Assembly: GCA_013396525.1 (NCBI GenBank)
Contig: VWYX01000396.1
Span: 659,593-723,592 of the forward strand
Reading direction: 5' to 3'
Source: Chaetorhynchus papuensis
Taxonomy: Eukaryota > Chordata > Aves > Passeriformes > Rhipiduridae
DNA: 64,000 nucleotides
In this document: one piece after another, positions 26,481-36,697 of the stretch
Numbering within the stretch: the stretch's first letter is position 1
Layout of the letters: each line of letters opens with the position of its first letter
Notes under the pieces: generated by a model
What the model saw: the letters and a program-made list of their open reading frames with translations, nothing else
What the model was told of the DNA's origin: nothing
Databases searched by the model: none
Program-made: the position numbers and the translations under genes

Positions 26481-29039
26481 ATCTCCAACACCATGCGTAT
26501 AGGTAGAGTACAAAATATTATTACCCCTTTTCATAAAATAAACCTGCTGCTATCATGTTTAAAATAATCTAACTCAATATTGTGGCAATACTGCACATGC
26601 CTTTCCAACCTTCCTCAGATCTGGTCTACAGCTAGAAGGTTGAACAGAAGCCAAACCTAAAATTCAAGAGTTTTCTGATTGCTTAGTTTCCTCAGGTGAA
26701 CACAGAGAGGTAGGTGTGAATAGCACCTTTGAGAAGGATGAGGGGAAGCTGGACCACAGACAATCCTGTCCTGGATTGCCACAAACTTCCATGAACATGA
26801 TCATGAAATAAGCTGGTTTCATTTCCCTGTGACCTGATGGCTTTCACGCCCTGTCCTGTACTCAGCTCCTTTGCTGAGCTATTTCAGTGCATTAAATCAC
26901 CAGAAAACCTGACTAAAGATTTCCCACTCTTAACTGACTTCACAAACTGAAATAGCTCAGTTAAGAATCTGTAAATGCAGCTGTCAGAGGAGTTCAGACT
27001 CCAGCGAAACTTCAACCCAACTTGCTAACAGGGTATCAGCAAAACACACTATACCCCAATAAAACTCCCACTTCTAAACAAAGAAGTCAAAGCACAACCA
27101 AGAGAAAAATAAGCAAGTCTTACTCATAGAGCCCCCACAGTAAGAGTCACTCAACAGACTTGTGAGTTACTTCACTGTATTTTGTTCTTACAAAGAATGT
27201 CTCAGCGTATGCCTCCAAACAAGGCAGCACAAATTTAATACAGTATCTCCCATATCATGCCTCTGGCAGCCTTAATTCTCGCCCTTGAAATCTGACCTAG
27301 CCTGTCCGCGCCTGTTTAGGAGTTAAGAATCTGAACAAGCCAAATCCTTAATTTTATCATCTTTCTACACAGTTGAAAATAATACTAAAAAACCCCTCAG
27401 CCTAACAGTAGGAGCACTGAAATCACCTATACTCTTTAAGAACTAGTAATGATATTCTTGTGTTTCTGAAGTAGAATTTCAAAATTGAAATACCTGGAGC
27501 CTCAGCATCTGGCCACGCTGCAGCTTGCCTTCCTGGATTTTAAATCAACCCAATTTTGCTTTTACATTCAAGCAGGTATTACATAGTCAGAGGAACAGCA
27601 CAACAATATGCGCCCTTGAACTTTCATTTAATTCACTTCTGAAATGCGACGTGGCACTACTGCAGCCATCAGCAGACTGTCTAACGTTATGTAAACAATT
27701 TCAAAAGCCAAATGGATGTAAAATAGATTAAGCATTAGTTCGGAAGAATAAGGAGTTTGCAGCTTCACTAAGTAAGAAAAAACTACAAAATATACATGTT
27801 TTTAGAAGAAGCTGGCTGCTTTAGGTTAACGCTAGCAAGTTTTTACAAGCAGCCTCTACACAATCAAGATGTCTTACTGCCTTTGTTGAAGGCAGGCAAC
27901 AAGGAGTCAAGAGACATCAGAAATTTTAAGTCACCAAATGATTCTATAAGCAAGTTGTGAGGTTGTTCATTCCACCATGAAAACTGGTTAGTCCCATCTG
28001 CCAGGATAGTTGGAACATAAGCTGTGTATTGCCCAGCATTTCTTAATCCTCTTGCAAGCATAAAAAAATTAATGTAAAAAGAGAATAATCAATCACTTTC
28101 TCCCTCACACACACCTTTGCTCCTCACACACCAATTGCAAGGCATAAGAGCTAAAAAAAACCTTTAATAAATCAGTTTAAAGAGAGACTGCCTATTACAT
28201 GGAATGACTACATGCTAATTTTCAGTCAAAATAATCAAGCTACATCATGAATTTTTCAGCAGTCTACTGTGAAACCCATGAAAGGTTTATAAAAATAATT
28301 ATGTGCAAGTAATTATATTAAACACAATTATCCATCATTAACCGTCTCACAACCACAGGACAAACGAGTGCTTGTTTGTTATCAAGGGACCAGATATCAA
28401 GTCTTGCTCTTTTCGAAGAGAGAGGCACTTGAGTGTGATATTTGTGTCATGCAAGCTACTGACTTCTGGCTGTCAGCACCAACACTGGATCATAGCTCAC
28501 CTCCAGACACCTACACATTGCTTTGATGAGCAGTTACATTCTTTACAAAGCCAGAGCTCACTGACATACAGCGCCTCGGTGGTGGTGTACTTCACCAGGA
28601 ACCCATCCCTGTGCAGTTTCATTGAACTGAAACACCATTTGTTCTTTGACTTTTATTAAGTTCACTTAGGTTGACCAAATGAGCTTCCCTAAAGTAAACA
28701 GGGTTATAAAATATCAGGATGATTCTATCTTTAGGTGCTCCATAGAAACAAATACTTAGTTCAACTAGAAAACTTTAAAAATGACTTTAGATACAAAAGT
28801 GTAACAATTATACTGCGCGATACATCTTTATATATCACTAAGCTCATGAAATTAAAATTTAAAAAGTTTTTGCACCATCAAGAACAGCCACAAGTCCTGA
28901 ACCTCCATTCTTTACGCATCCTTTATCAGAGTAAACTGAAACTTGGGAATGCTTGGGATTCAAAATACCCTGAGCACATACTAGTGCAACACCACAAAGC
29001 ATACATAATCCATCGGAAAAGGGGAAAGGGGGAAAGGAA
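26481..29039. other. Region downstream of CCDC71L; possible extended 3' UTR or non-coding elements
   Basis: No second gene recognised. This lies immediately downstream of CCDC71L on its strand, so part of it could belong to longer 3'-UTR isoforms. On the minus strand, AATAAA occurs at 28,657-28,652 and ATTAAA near 28,168. The AT-rich stretch at 28,240-28,340 with TAATTA cores could be either 3' UTR or a conserved element. RNA evidence would be needed to decide. Confidence 0.35.
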
Positions 29040-29066
29040 AAAAAAATAGCAAGAATCAGATGGTGC

Positions 29067-29072
29067 TTTATT
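29067..29072 (-). terminator. Candidate poly(A) signal of CCDC71L
   Basis: AATAAA lies on the minus strand 327 bp past the CCDC71L stop codon. It is followed after about 20 nt by a U-rich tract (complement of the A-run at 29,038-29,046) that could serve as a downstream element. A distal site at 28,657-28,652 is an alternative. Confidence 0.4.
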
Positions 29073-29398
29073 ATACAAGCATGAAAGTAAGTTCCTTTGG
29101 AAACTAACTTCTTGGGTGGACTTCTGGACCAGTGAGGTAGCCCAATGGGAGAGAAAAAAAGTGGAAGTGGAACTTGGTCCCCACGCGTGATACCTGCCAG
29201 GCGGTCTCACCCCAGGGCGAGGCCGGGGCCCGGCAGGCCGCCCCCCGTGCGGCGGGGGGCCCGGCGCCGCCCGAGCGGGCCATAAAGTGCAGCAGCAGAA
29301 CACGATCCAGACAAAAGCAATGTAAACAGGTGACTGATACCGGTCTCTTTGTCCGCACCGCGGCCAAGGTGAGGCGCGGGGAGCGGGGCCCCGCAGGC

Positions 29399-30225
29399 TC
29401 AGGACGGTGCCACGGGGAAGCGGCGCACCCGCACCACGGGGGACAGGTCCACGCCGAGGATCCGCTGTGCCCGCCGCCGCGCCGCCGCCAGGCTCCGCCG
29501 GCTCCACACGCTGCCCCGCACACGGATGGTGGGGAACGTGGTGAGGCGGGGGGTGGCCGCCTTCCAGATCTCCTCCAGCGACTTGCCGCCGAACGGTTCC
29601 CAGCCGGCCGCCGCCGCCGGGCTGCCCTGCTCGCTGTCCGCCTGCTCGCCCGGCGGCTCCGCCGCCGCCGCCACCGCCTCCCCCTCCTGTGCACGGGGGC
29701 CACCGGCCGCGGGCCGCTGCCTGCCCCNNNNNNNNNNNNNNNNNNNNNNNNNNNNNNNNNNNNNNNNNNNNCGGCGGCCGGGAGGCGCCGCTTGCCGGCG
29801 CGGCGGCGGGGCCGCTCCGAGGGCGGCGGCGGATCGGGCACGACGGCGCGGCAGGAGGAGTATCCGTAGACGTCCTTGCTGCGGAGGATGACCGGGGAGA
29901 ACTCGTGCTTGAGGCTGCAGAGGAAGTTCCACAGCTCCGAGTCGGAGCTCATGAACTCCGTGGACTTGGGCATGAAGAGCTTGAGGGCGTCACCCAGCGC
30001 CTTAGTGCCGGCGAAGGAGACCTGCGAGCGCGAGTATACAACTTTCTCCGCCTCTCCCTCCAGCCCCCAGGCGGTGGCCGCCGGTTCGCCGCCGGCTGCC
30101 CCTGCCCCTGCTGCCGCCGCCGTCGCCGCCCGGGCTCCCGCGGCCGCCGCCGCGGCGCTCCCCGCCTCTGTGTTCATCTTCCCGGCTCCTCTCTCCAGCG
30201 CCGCCTGCTTCCTACTGCGGGTCAT
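29399..30225 (-). CDS. CCDC71L: CCDC71L, single-exon coding sequence interrupted by an assembly gap
   Basis: Coiled-coil domain containing 71-like, a small vertebrate protein whose biochemical role is poorly characterised. The N-terminal part (30,225-29,773, 151 codons) has an Ala-rich segment at residues 24-50. It then has the family's conserved block at residues 61-131, including KVVYSRSQVSFAGTKALGD, LFMPKSTEFMSSDSELW and LRSKDVYGYSSC. After the gap, 29,725-29,399 encodes the conserved C-terminus (FGGKSLEEIWKAATP, LTTFPTIRV, RRSLAAARRRAQRILGVDL, RRFPV) and the stop. With about 15 residues assumed for the gap the protein would be about 274 aa, slightly longer than I recall for the human protein (about 235) because of the Ala-rich N-terminus. 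I chose the ATG at 30,225, which precedes a basic MTRSRK start like the mammalian N-terminus; an in-frame ATG at 30,177 is possible. The two halves are in different frames only because the 44-N gap is not a multiple of three. Synteny with PIK3CG supports the call. Confidence 0.93.
29728..29771. other. Assembly gap (44 N) inside CCDC71L
   Basis: The undetermined bases fall in the GC-rich, low-complexity linker between the two conserved blocks. For the two flanking open frames to join, the real gap must be a multiple of three, so 44 cannot be its true length. Confidence 0.98.
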
Positions 30226-30354
30226 GGAGGCAGCGGGACGGGGTGGCGGGACAGACGCCGAGAAGGCAGAGCAGAGGCAGCGCCGAAGGCAGGCTCCGGC
30301 CGCCGCCGGGCGCCCGCCGGGTGTGAGCAGCGATCGATGTCCTGCGCCCAGCAC

Positions 30355-30370
30355 AAAATGGCGCTTTAAA
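30355..30370 (-). promoter_or_regulatory. CCDC71L core promoter elements: TATA-like TTTAAA and YY1-like AAAATGGCGC
   Basis: About 140 bp upstream of the chosen ATG, a TTTAAA element (30,365-30,370) adjoins AAAATGGCGC (30,355-30,364 on the plus strand). The latter matches the AAnATGGCG core of YY1 sites, which often lie at or just after the start site of CpG-island promoters. GC boxes (GGGCGGGG-type) lie beyond at about 30,375-30,465. Transcription would start near 30,335-30,350. This is inferred from motifs only. Confidence 0.5.
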
Positions 30371-30620
30371 GTCCCGGGCGGGGCCTGCGCGCGCCCGCCC
30401 CCCCCGCGCCGCCCGTTGGCCCGTTCGAAACGCGTCGGGCGGGCCCCGCCCCGCCCCGCCGGGGGCCGTGGCCGTGAGGGCGGCCCCCGGAGCCCCCTGC
30501 CCCCGGAGCCCTCTGCCCCCGGACCGTGGTCTGGCTGGGTCCGCCAAGCCCGCTCCGCCAAGCCGGCTCCCGGCGCGACACCGAGCCGCGACCCCCGCGT
30601 CTCCAGCTGGGTGGCCTAGC

Positions 30621-30965
30621 GGGTGGCCCCTTCCCTCAGGGAAGGACGCGAGGCTCCCGCATGGCGGGGTGAGCGCTGAGCCGTGTGCCCGCATCGCGCC
30701 TCTCTGAGAGTTGAGGATCCTCACCAGGGCGGTGGACAAAGATTGCTTGTTGTGTGAAATATGTTTGAGTAAGGATTTGGTTGGACACTTTGATGGGCAA
30801 GCTCCCCGAAGGAGTAGCCATGAGGGAACTGAGTCAACAAAAATGGACCAACAGACATGGGCCAGCAGACAAGTGAAGTGCTTTACATGATATTAAATAC
30901 ATCCATCCTATTGTAGAGGGGCTTTTTTGCACGGACCTGCAGGTTGGTCTTTCAACCTACCATAA
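30621..30965. other. Spacer between the CCDC71L promoter and a CR1 element
   Basis: CpG density drops here and nothing recognisable is encoded. Confidence 0.5.
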
Positions 30966-31950
30966 GTCATAGAATCGCAGAACAATTGGTGTTGGAAGAA
31001 ACCTCTGGAGGTATCTGGTCCAACTCCCATGCTCAAGCATAGCCACCTAAACCAGGTTATCCAGGACCGTATCTGGATGGATTTTGAATATCTCCAAGGA
31101 TGAAGGCTCCTCTCTCTGGTGACCACTGATGGGACATGAGAAATCAGAATGGAACTGTGTGCAGGGAAGTTCAGATCTGGTATTAGGAAAAAGTTCTCTG
31201 AGAGGGTGGTCAGCCACTGGAACAGGCTCCCCACTGAAATGGTCACAGCACCAACTCTGACAGAGTTCAAGGAGCATCAAGGAGCATTGTGATATGATTT
31301 ATCACATAGATAAATTTTAGATATTCCTGCGAGGAGCAGAGTGTTGGACTCAATGACCTTTATGGTTGTTTCCAACCTCTCTGGGCAGCCTGAACCAGTG
31401 CTTGGTCAGCCTGAGAGTGAAAATGTGTTTCCTGATATTTGGAGGGAACCTACTGTGTTTCAGTTTGTGCCCATTGCCTCTGTCAGTGGGCACTGCTGAG
31501 AAGAGGCTGGCTCTGTCCTCTGTGCTCCCTTCCTTCAGGTATCTGTATACACTGATGAGATTCCCCTGAGCCTTCTCTTCTCCAGGCTGAACAGTCCTAG
31601 CTCACTCAGCCTTTCCTCACAGGAGAGGTGCTCCAGCCTCTTCATCGTCTTTGTGGCCCTTTATTGGACTCTCTCCAGTGTAACCGTGTCTCTCCTGTAC
31701 TGAGGAACCTGGAACTGGAGAGTGCTCCAGGTGTGGCCTCACCAACATTGAATAAAGTGGGAGGATCCCTCTCTCAAGCTGTGGGCAACACTTTGCCTAA
31801 TGCAGCCCAGGATAATATTCACCTTCCCTGTGGCGAGGGCACGTTGCTGGTTCATTTTCAACCTGGTGTCCACCAAGACCCCAGATCCTTTTCTCCCAAG
31901 CTGCTTTCTGTCGACACTGAGATACTTAGAGTATCGTTAGGATTGGCTTG
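30966..31950 (-). mobile_element. CR1 LINE, 5'-truncated, split by a nested CR1
   Basis: The minus-strand CR1 3' end begins at 30,966 with TCATAGAATCGCAGAA and runs to about 31,119. It resumes at 31,377 (CTCTCTGGGCAGCCTGAACC) and continues through the typical CR1 3' blocks, such as TCTCTTCTCCAGGCTGAACA (about 31,574) and GTGGCCTCACCA (about 31,733), to about 31,950. The two parts are collinear on the CR1 consensus, so the intervening piece is an insertion. The 5' limit is approximate. No reverse-transcriptase coding is included. Confidence 0.92.
31120..31376 (+). mobile_element. Nested CR1 3' fragment in opposite orientation
   Basis: The sequence reads as the CR1 3' region on the plus strand. 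It has the GTGGTCAGCCACTGGAACAG block (31,208-31,227) and the GTTGGACTCAATGACCTTTA block (31,343-31,362), and it ends at TTTCCAACC. The usual terminal octamers are absent. CTCTCTGG occurs immediately on both sides (31,112-31,119 and 31,377-31,384), consistent with an 8-bp target-site duplication in the host CR1. Confidence 0.85.
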
Positions 31951-34524
31951 ATATCCCAACAAATCGTATCCCAGATGAAGCAGTAAAAACTTGGGTTGAC
32001 TGAGTCCTTTGTGAGAGTCCCCACCTTGCTGAGTCCACAGCAAGGCGTTTCCTGCATGTTACTGCTACACTTGCAGCTTTTACAGCACAGTTTTGTCAGC
32101 TGTTGTGAAGTCCCATGTCCCTCTGGATCATGCTTTCCAATACTTCAGATTGCTGTCACAGGGAGAGTGTCTTGTTAGATTCCTGGATTGCTGCAATTAA
32201 ACCAGAGCTCTTTCCAGCACCCAGAACAGCAAGGTGCCAGCAAGGGCAGAGGTGGTTTAACCTTCTGTACAAATCCTATTTGGAGTTTGATTAGACCCCT
32301 AACTAATTACTTTCTCTCAGCATGGGTAAAGGGAGAGGAATAACATTTTTCTTCATAGACAGTCTTTGTTCTGTAATTAATCTTTCATCTTAGAATAGGG
32401 AAATCTTTTATTCTCAATTCATCAAGAACCTAAATTAGAATGTCTAGAAATCCAGTCAAGTAAGAGGCAGAAATTCTGCATAAGAAATTATTCCTTACTG
32501 CCAGTGGAAATAAATTAATTTTCTTCACAGTATAATTCAACTTGTGTTCATGGGAAACTCAAGAATATTAATCCAAATAGCCATTTAAAGTGGATATTAA
32601 CAAAGCTATTTTAAATCTTCATGGGGACAGTCTCGAGGTACAGCTATATTCAAAACCAGCTTTATAAATTACCTTTTTTTTTAAAAAAAAGAAACCTTTC
32701 CCAAAATGATGGCATTAGAGTAGTTTTTAATTGGATCCATTTCACAGCATACTTTAGAACACAGTCATGTAGCCAGATTGATTTAACTGAGGGAGGGGTC
32801 CTATAAAGCAGAGGATAAGAGCCCGGAGCTGGAAGCACCAGGGACAGGCATCTCCTGATCCAGCTGTGCTGCTCTTGGTCACACTCTGGCTATGTGGTCA
32901 CCATGGCTTAGCAGAGGCTCATCACCTGCTGGACCACAGAAGCTGCCCTGGGCTCTCATTCTCGGTGGCAGCAGCTATCACAGTGCACAGTTCAGCAGCT
33001 CAGCTGACAAATGGGCCCTCGTTAAACTGCGGAAACCCAGCTGCCCATTGGCCGTAACACCTTCCCAAAATTACAAACATTTCTGGCATATGACTCAAAA
33101 ATCATTGAGGCAGAGATGGGGAATCTTCTCAAGCAAGCAGTAAATCAATCACTACAACTGCAAGCAAAAAGACAAATCAGCACTTTTTATTCATGTAGTA
33201 TTTATTCATTATTTTTACTTTTTAGCTTAAAGGGTGGATAATACTCTTTTAAGGCATGGGATGTAATCTCACTTTTACAACTTCATTATGAGTTTTCTTC
33301 AGTGTAACACTATTCTTTTAATACCCTACAAAGTCATCTCAAGAAAATCCATGGTAATTGCCTATCTTTTAGTAATTTCCAATAGCTCAGTACAGTAATA
33401 ACAATGATAATAAAATTAATAATCCTTTGGAAGTGCATAGCTCTTCATTTCAATCATACTACTTCTTGTAAGCATTAATTATCACTCACATTACTCCTGA
33501 GTTACGTAAGTAAATATTGCCTTTCCTTAATAGATGAATAAAATGAAGTGGATCAAATTGGCTTGACTCAGATGTATAGAGGCACTTAATTTTCTGTAGA
33601 TCTTCTAACAATCATTATTCTAAAAATACAGGAAATGTCTACATTGGAACAGAGAAGAGTAAAAAGCCACAACCCTGTAATCTTTGTTTCCAATAATTTG
33701 TTAGAATTTCTTTTCTGTATTGAATTCTTGAGAAGGAAGAGCAAAGTACCGGTTGAGAAAGTGGTACACTAATTGCTACACAATAGAGACGCTTTATTTT
33801 CTTTAACATTGCCTGCCTAGTACCAAAAAACCCCACTGGTAACTTCTAATTATTTTAAATGCTAATATTTTTATCTGTACAAATGATCACACAGTTTTGA
33901 GTCTTGCTGATGAGCCCTTAAATCATGGATATTAAGTCACATCATTGCTGCTGCCAGGACTTTTCCTTCAACATACTCAAGCTCGTCTACCCAGGTTAGC
34001 AAGAGCAGTCACACTGTCCCATGTCTTTAAAGATAGACACTCTTTCCTAGTATCTTTACTTTTGCTGTTGAGAGGTTGCATTATCTGGCAGCCTGCTTCA
34101 GTTAATTTGATTCCCAAATGCCTTTAGCATATTTTCAGGAAAGCTTGCATGGCAATGCAAGCATGACTCCACAGCCATTCATTACTTCACTTTGGATGTT
34201 ACCCAATAGTCATCAAGTTCCTAGGCCCAAGAAGTGCCCAGGCAAGTATTGGCAAAATTCCTGAAAATACTTTCAAAGAGAGACAAAAGCAAATAATTTG
34301 CAAGAATTATTTCTCAATCTGTTATTAGGGAAAAAAATGTGGAATTGCTGTGTGTAGAACTCACAGCTGCAGTGAAAAAGGGAAATAGGGTGTTAGGAAT
34401 CACCATGGAAGGGATAGAAAGCAAAACAGAAGGCAGCATTCTGCTGAATGCGAGTCCATTGTGCCACCATAAATCTTGAGTGCAGTGCATTTCTAGTCTT
34501 ACCATCTCTAAAAGAAAATAGCAA
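31951..34524. other. Intergenic, no established gene
   Basis: Mostly AT-rich. One short open frame (32,892-33,143) lies about 85 bp after a TATAAAG at 32,802-32,808 but resembles no known protein. Nothing else recognisable. Confidence 0.45.
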
Positions 34525-34865
34525 TGATACAAAGAAGGGCAACTAGCATGAGCAGAAATATGAAACAGCTTCTCTATGAAAAGAGATTAAATAGGCTAAG
34601 ACTCTTCAGCTTGAAAAAACAGATGGTTGAAGAAGAATATGATAAAGGTTTATAAAACTGTGATACAAAGTACAAAGAAAGCAGATAAGAAATTATTATG
34701 TCTTAGTTTTCATAATCCAAGAATGACAGGGAAGCACATGAAGCTATAAAGCAGAAAACTTTAAATGACTAAAAAAGACATGCTTTTTTTCCCCCCCAGA
34801 TGACTCATAATTAGTCTGTGGCACTCATTTTTCGGCAAATTTGTGGATCTCAAAATGGGAAAATG
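34525..34865 (+). mobile_element. Ancient CR1-like relic
   Basis: Blocks such as CTATGAAAAGAGATTAAATA (34,573-34,592), CTTCAGCTTGAAAAAACAG and AGGTTTATAAAACTGTGA follow the order of old amniote CR1 3' regions. A weaker match continues in CATAATTAGTCTGTGGCACTC near 34,806. Many substitutions and indels show this is much older than the young CR1 copies in the window. Confidence 0.7.
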
Positions 34866-36484
34866 TACTCCAGTACATTTGCAGTCATTACAGAGCACAC
34901 TATTCAAAAGTATTAAACATGGTTGGAAGAAATAAAATCCATCAGTAGCTCTTGTAGATGGGAACTGAGGGCTCAGAAAGGTTGTAAGCCAAGGGCTAGG
35001 AAAGGAAGGAAGAGCATACCTGGGGAAGTAACTATCAGCGTTCGCACCATTCTCACGCTCTTTCCCTAACCTTCCTCGTCTGGCCTCTAACAGACCAAGA
35101 CGCTGGACTGGGTGGACCCTGGAGCTGGCCATCGAGGCGTGTTCTGCCCTACGGATCTGGTAGAAGACACAAGAGGGCATCCACATCAATTAAACGTAGT
35201 ATTTGTTTCCCAGAGCTTTACTGTTGCATCAGCTTGCAATAACCAGAAGAACACATTCTTGCATTAAATGGTAGCAAAGCATTTGCAGAGAAAGAAACAC
35301 AGAGGTTACAGTGTCCACCAGCAGCCACGAGCCGCACTCGTGTAGAAGCACAGCAAGGATGGAGCCTGAGGTGAAGTGTATTCCACTGGCTCCGAACATT
35401 GCATACTCATTTTTCGCTTTGTTCATTGCCTTAATACACCCTCTTTCAAAATGGTGACTCACTACATGCAGAGGGAAAGAAAGGGTTTTTTAAAAAATAA
35501 GCTTTTATTTTAATAGCACTCACTCATTGACAATGTTTGAGAGAGGAAAACATCTCTAACAAATTTTAGAAGAAGACTGATATATTCACAAAACCCCTGT
35601 AGCAATAGTAAAAATTAAAGTACACAAAGGACCATGCTTTGTGATACAGAAAGCTCTCCTGGAAGATACTTTAGCAGAGACTGTTTAACATTTTTTCCAC
35701 ACTGTGGGAAGTAATCTGTATGTGATGCACATAACCATGCAAACTGTACATCACTTACGCTGTTGCTGCCCTGCTATCAATAAATACTGATAACAGCCAT
35801 GCTGGTGGTTACTACAGTCTTGAGGGTTGATGATGGTCTCTTGGTCTAAAACGTTAAAAAGTCCTTGCTTTTTATATCGAAAGTTAAAACTCTTCTTGCT
35901 AATCCTGGTTTTATTTCATTTTATTTTTCTCTTATTCCTTTCAGTCCACCTAAGATATCTGTTTAACCACTTCTGTTGTCTTTGACTTATTATACTCACA
36001 AATCTTCAGTCTTTTCTACTCCTGGAGTAGTTCACACGATGTTAACTTCACTGTAGACATTGTAACAGTGCTCTAACCACTGTGTAATCTTCGGAAAGCC
36101 AGTGTGAAGTGAGAGCGCCACACTGTTTTGTCTTCACTAATTAAGCTGCTAAGGCAAGTAATCAAATGGTGGGACATAGTGTAGATAGAGGATGCAGGGT
36201 TTGGAAACGGCAGAGGCTAGATGGGGGAAAAAATCTCCAACATTCTTATAGAGTAAATGCTTCCACAAATTAGATTATTTCAGAATACCTATTCCAATTT
36301 CTTTTCTGTTCTTACCTATTTCATTTTAAGACAACTTTCAAATGGAGCTTCAGAAGGAGGGTGGAGCTCTGCAGATCTTAGGCTGCAGGGAGTGCCTGGG
36401 GCCTTTCACTGAGGTGGTCTCGTAGCCTGCAGGACATGTGCCATTGTTGAGAAACTGTCAGCATGAGAAGATGTCACCAGGCTG
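34866..36484. other. Intergenic; CpG-retaining patch at 35,035-35,345
   Basis: No gene recognised. Between 35,035 and 35,345 CpG dinucleotides are clearly more frequent than in the flanks, and a 77-codon minus-strand frame (35,462-35,229) is present without recognisable similarity. It could be a repeat fragment such as a degraded LTR, or a regulatory element. Confidence 0.35.
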
Positions 36485-36697
36485 TGCAGCAACGTAAGAA
36501 AAAAATATTTTTAAGGGTGATTGTATATTCAGCCGTGTTGCACAGATGTTGTAGAGCCTCCACCCTCAGAGATGTTCAGAAACCTACTGTACACAGTCCT
36601 GAGCAGCATTCTGTAGCTGATTCTACTTTGAACAGTGGGGTCAGACTAGAAGATTGCAGAGATCCCTGCCAATCTCCACAATTCTGTGAATCTGTTA
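36485..36697 (+). mobile_element. CR1 LINE 3'-end fragment
   Basis: The order ATGTTGTAGAGCCTCCACCC (36,546-36,565), GGGGTCAGACTAGAAGATTG and finally AATTCTGTGAATCTG is the CR1 3' end in plus orientation, ending in degenerate octamers near 36,695. It is only about 210 bp long and moderately diverged. Confidence 0.85.

Larger units (their letters stand above)
29205..30620. promoter_or_regulatory. CpG island covering CCDC71L and its promoter
   Basis: Extreme G+C and dense CpG start abruptly near 29,205 and fade by about 30,620, while the flanks are AT-rich. The island covers the whole coding sequence and the upstream promoter, typical of a broadly expressed gene of this kind. The long open frames on both strands inside it are by-products of GC richness. 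Confidence 0.93.

Noticed and set aside
29104..30561. 485-codon minus-strand frame as a longer CCDC71L
   Set aside because: The first 112 codons lie upstream of the family-like start, cross the TATA-like/YY1 promoter elements and are GC-driven. After the N gap this frame diverges from the conserved C-terminus, which sits in another frame.
29174..30619. Long plus-strand frames of 231, 226 and 247 codons antisense to CCDC71L
   Set aside because: These are stop-poor shadow frames of a CpG island, with Arg/Pro/Ala-rich composition and no recognisable domain; two of them cross N.
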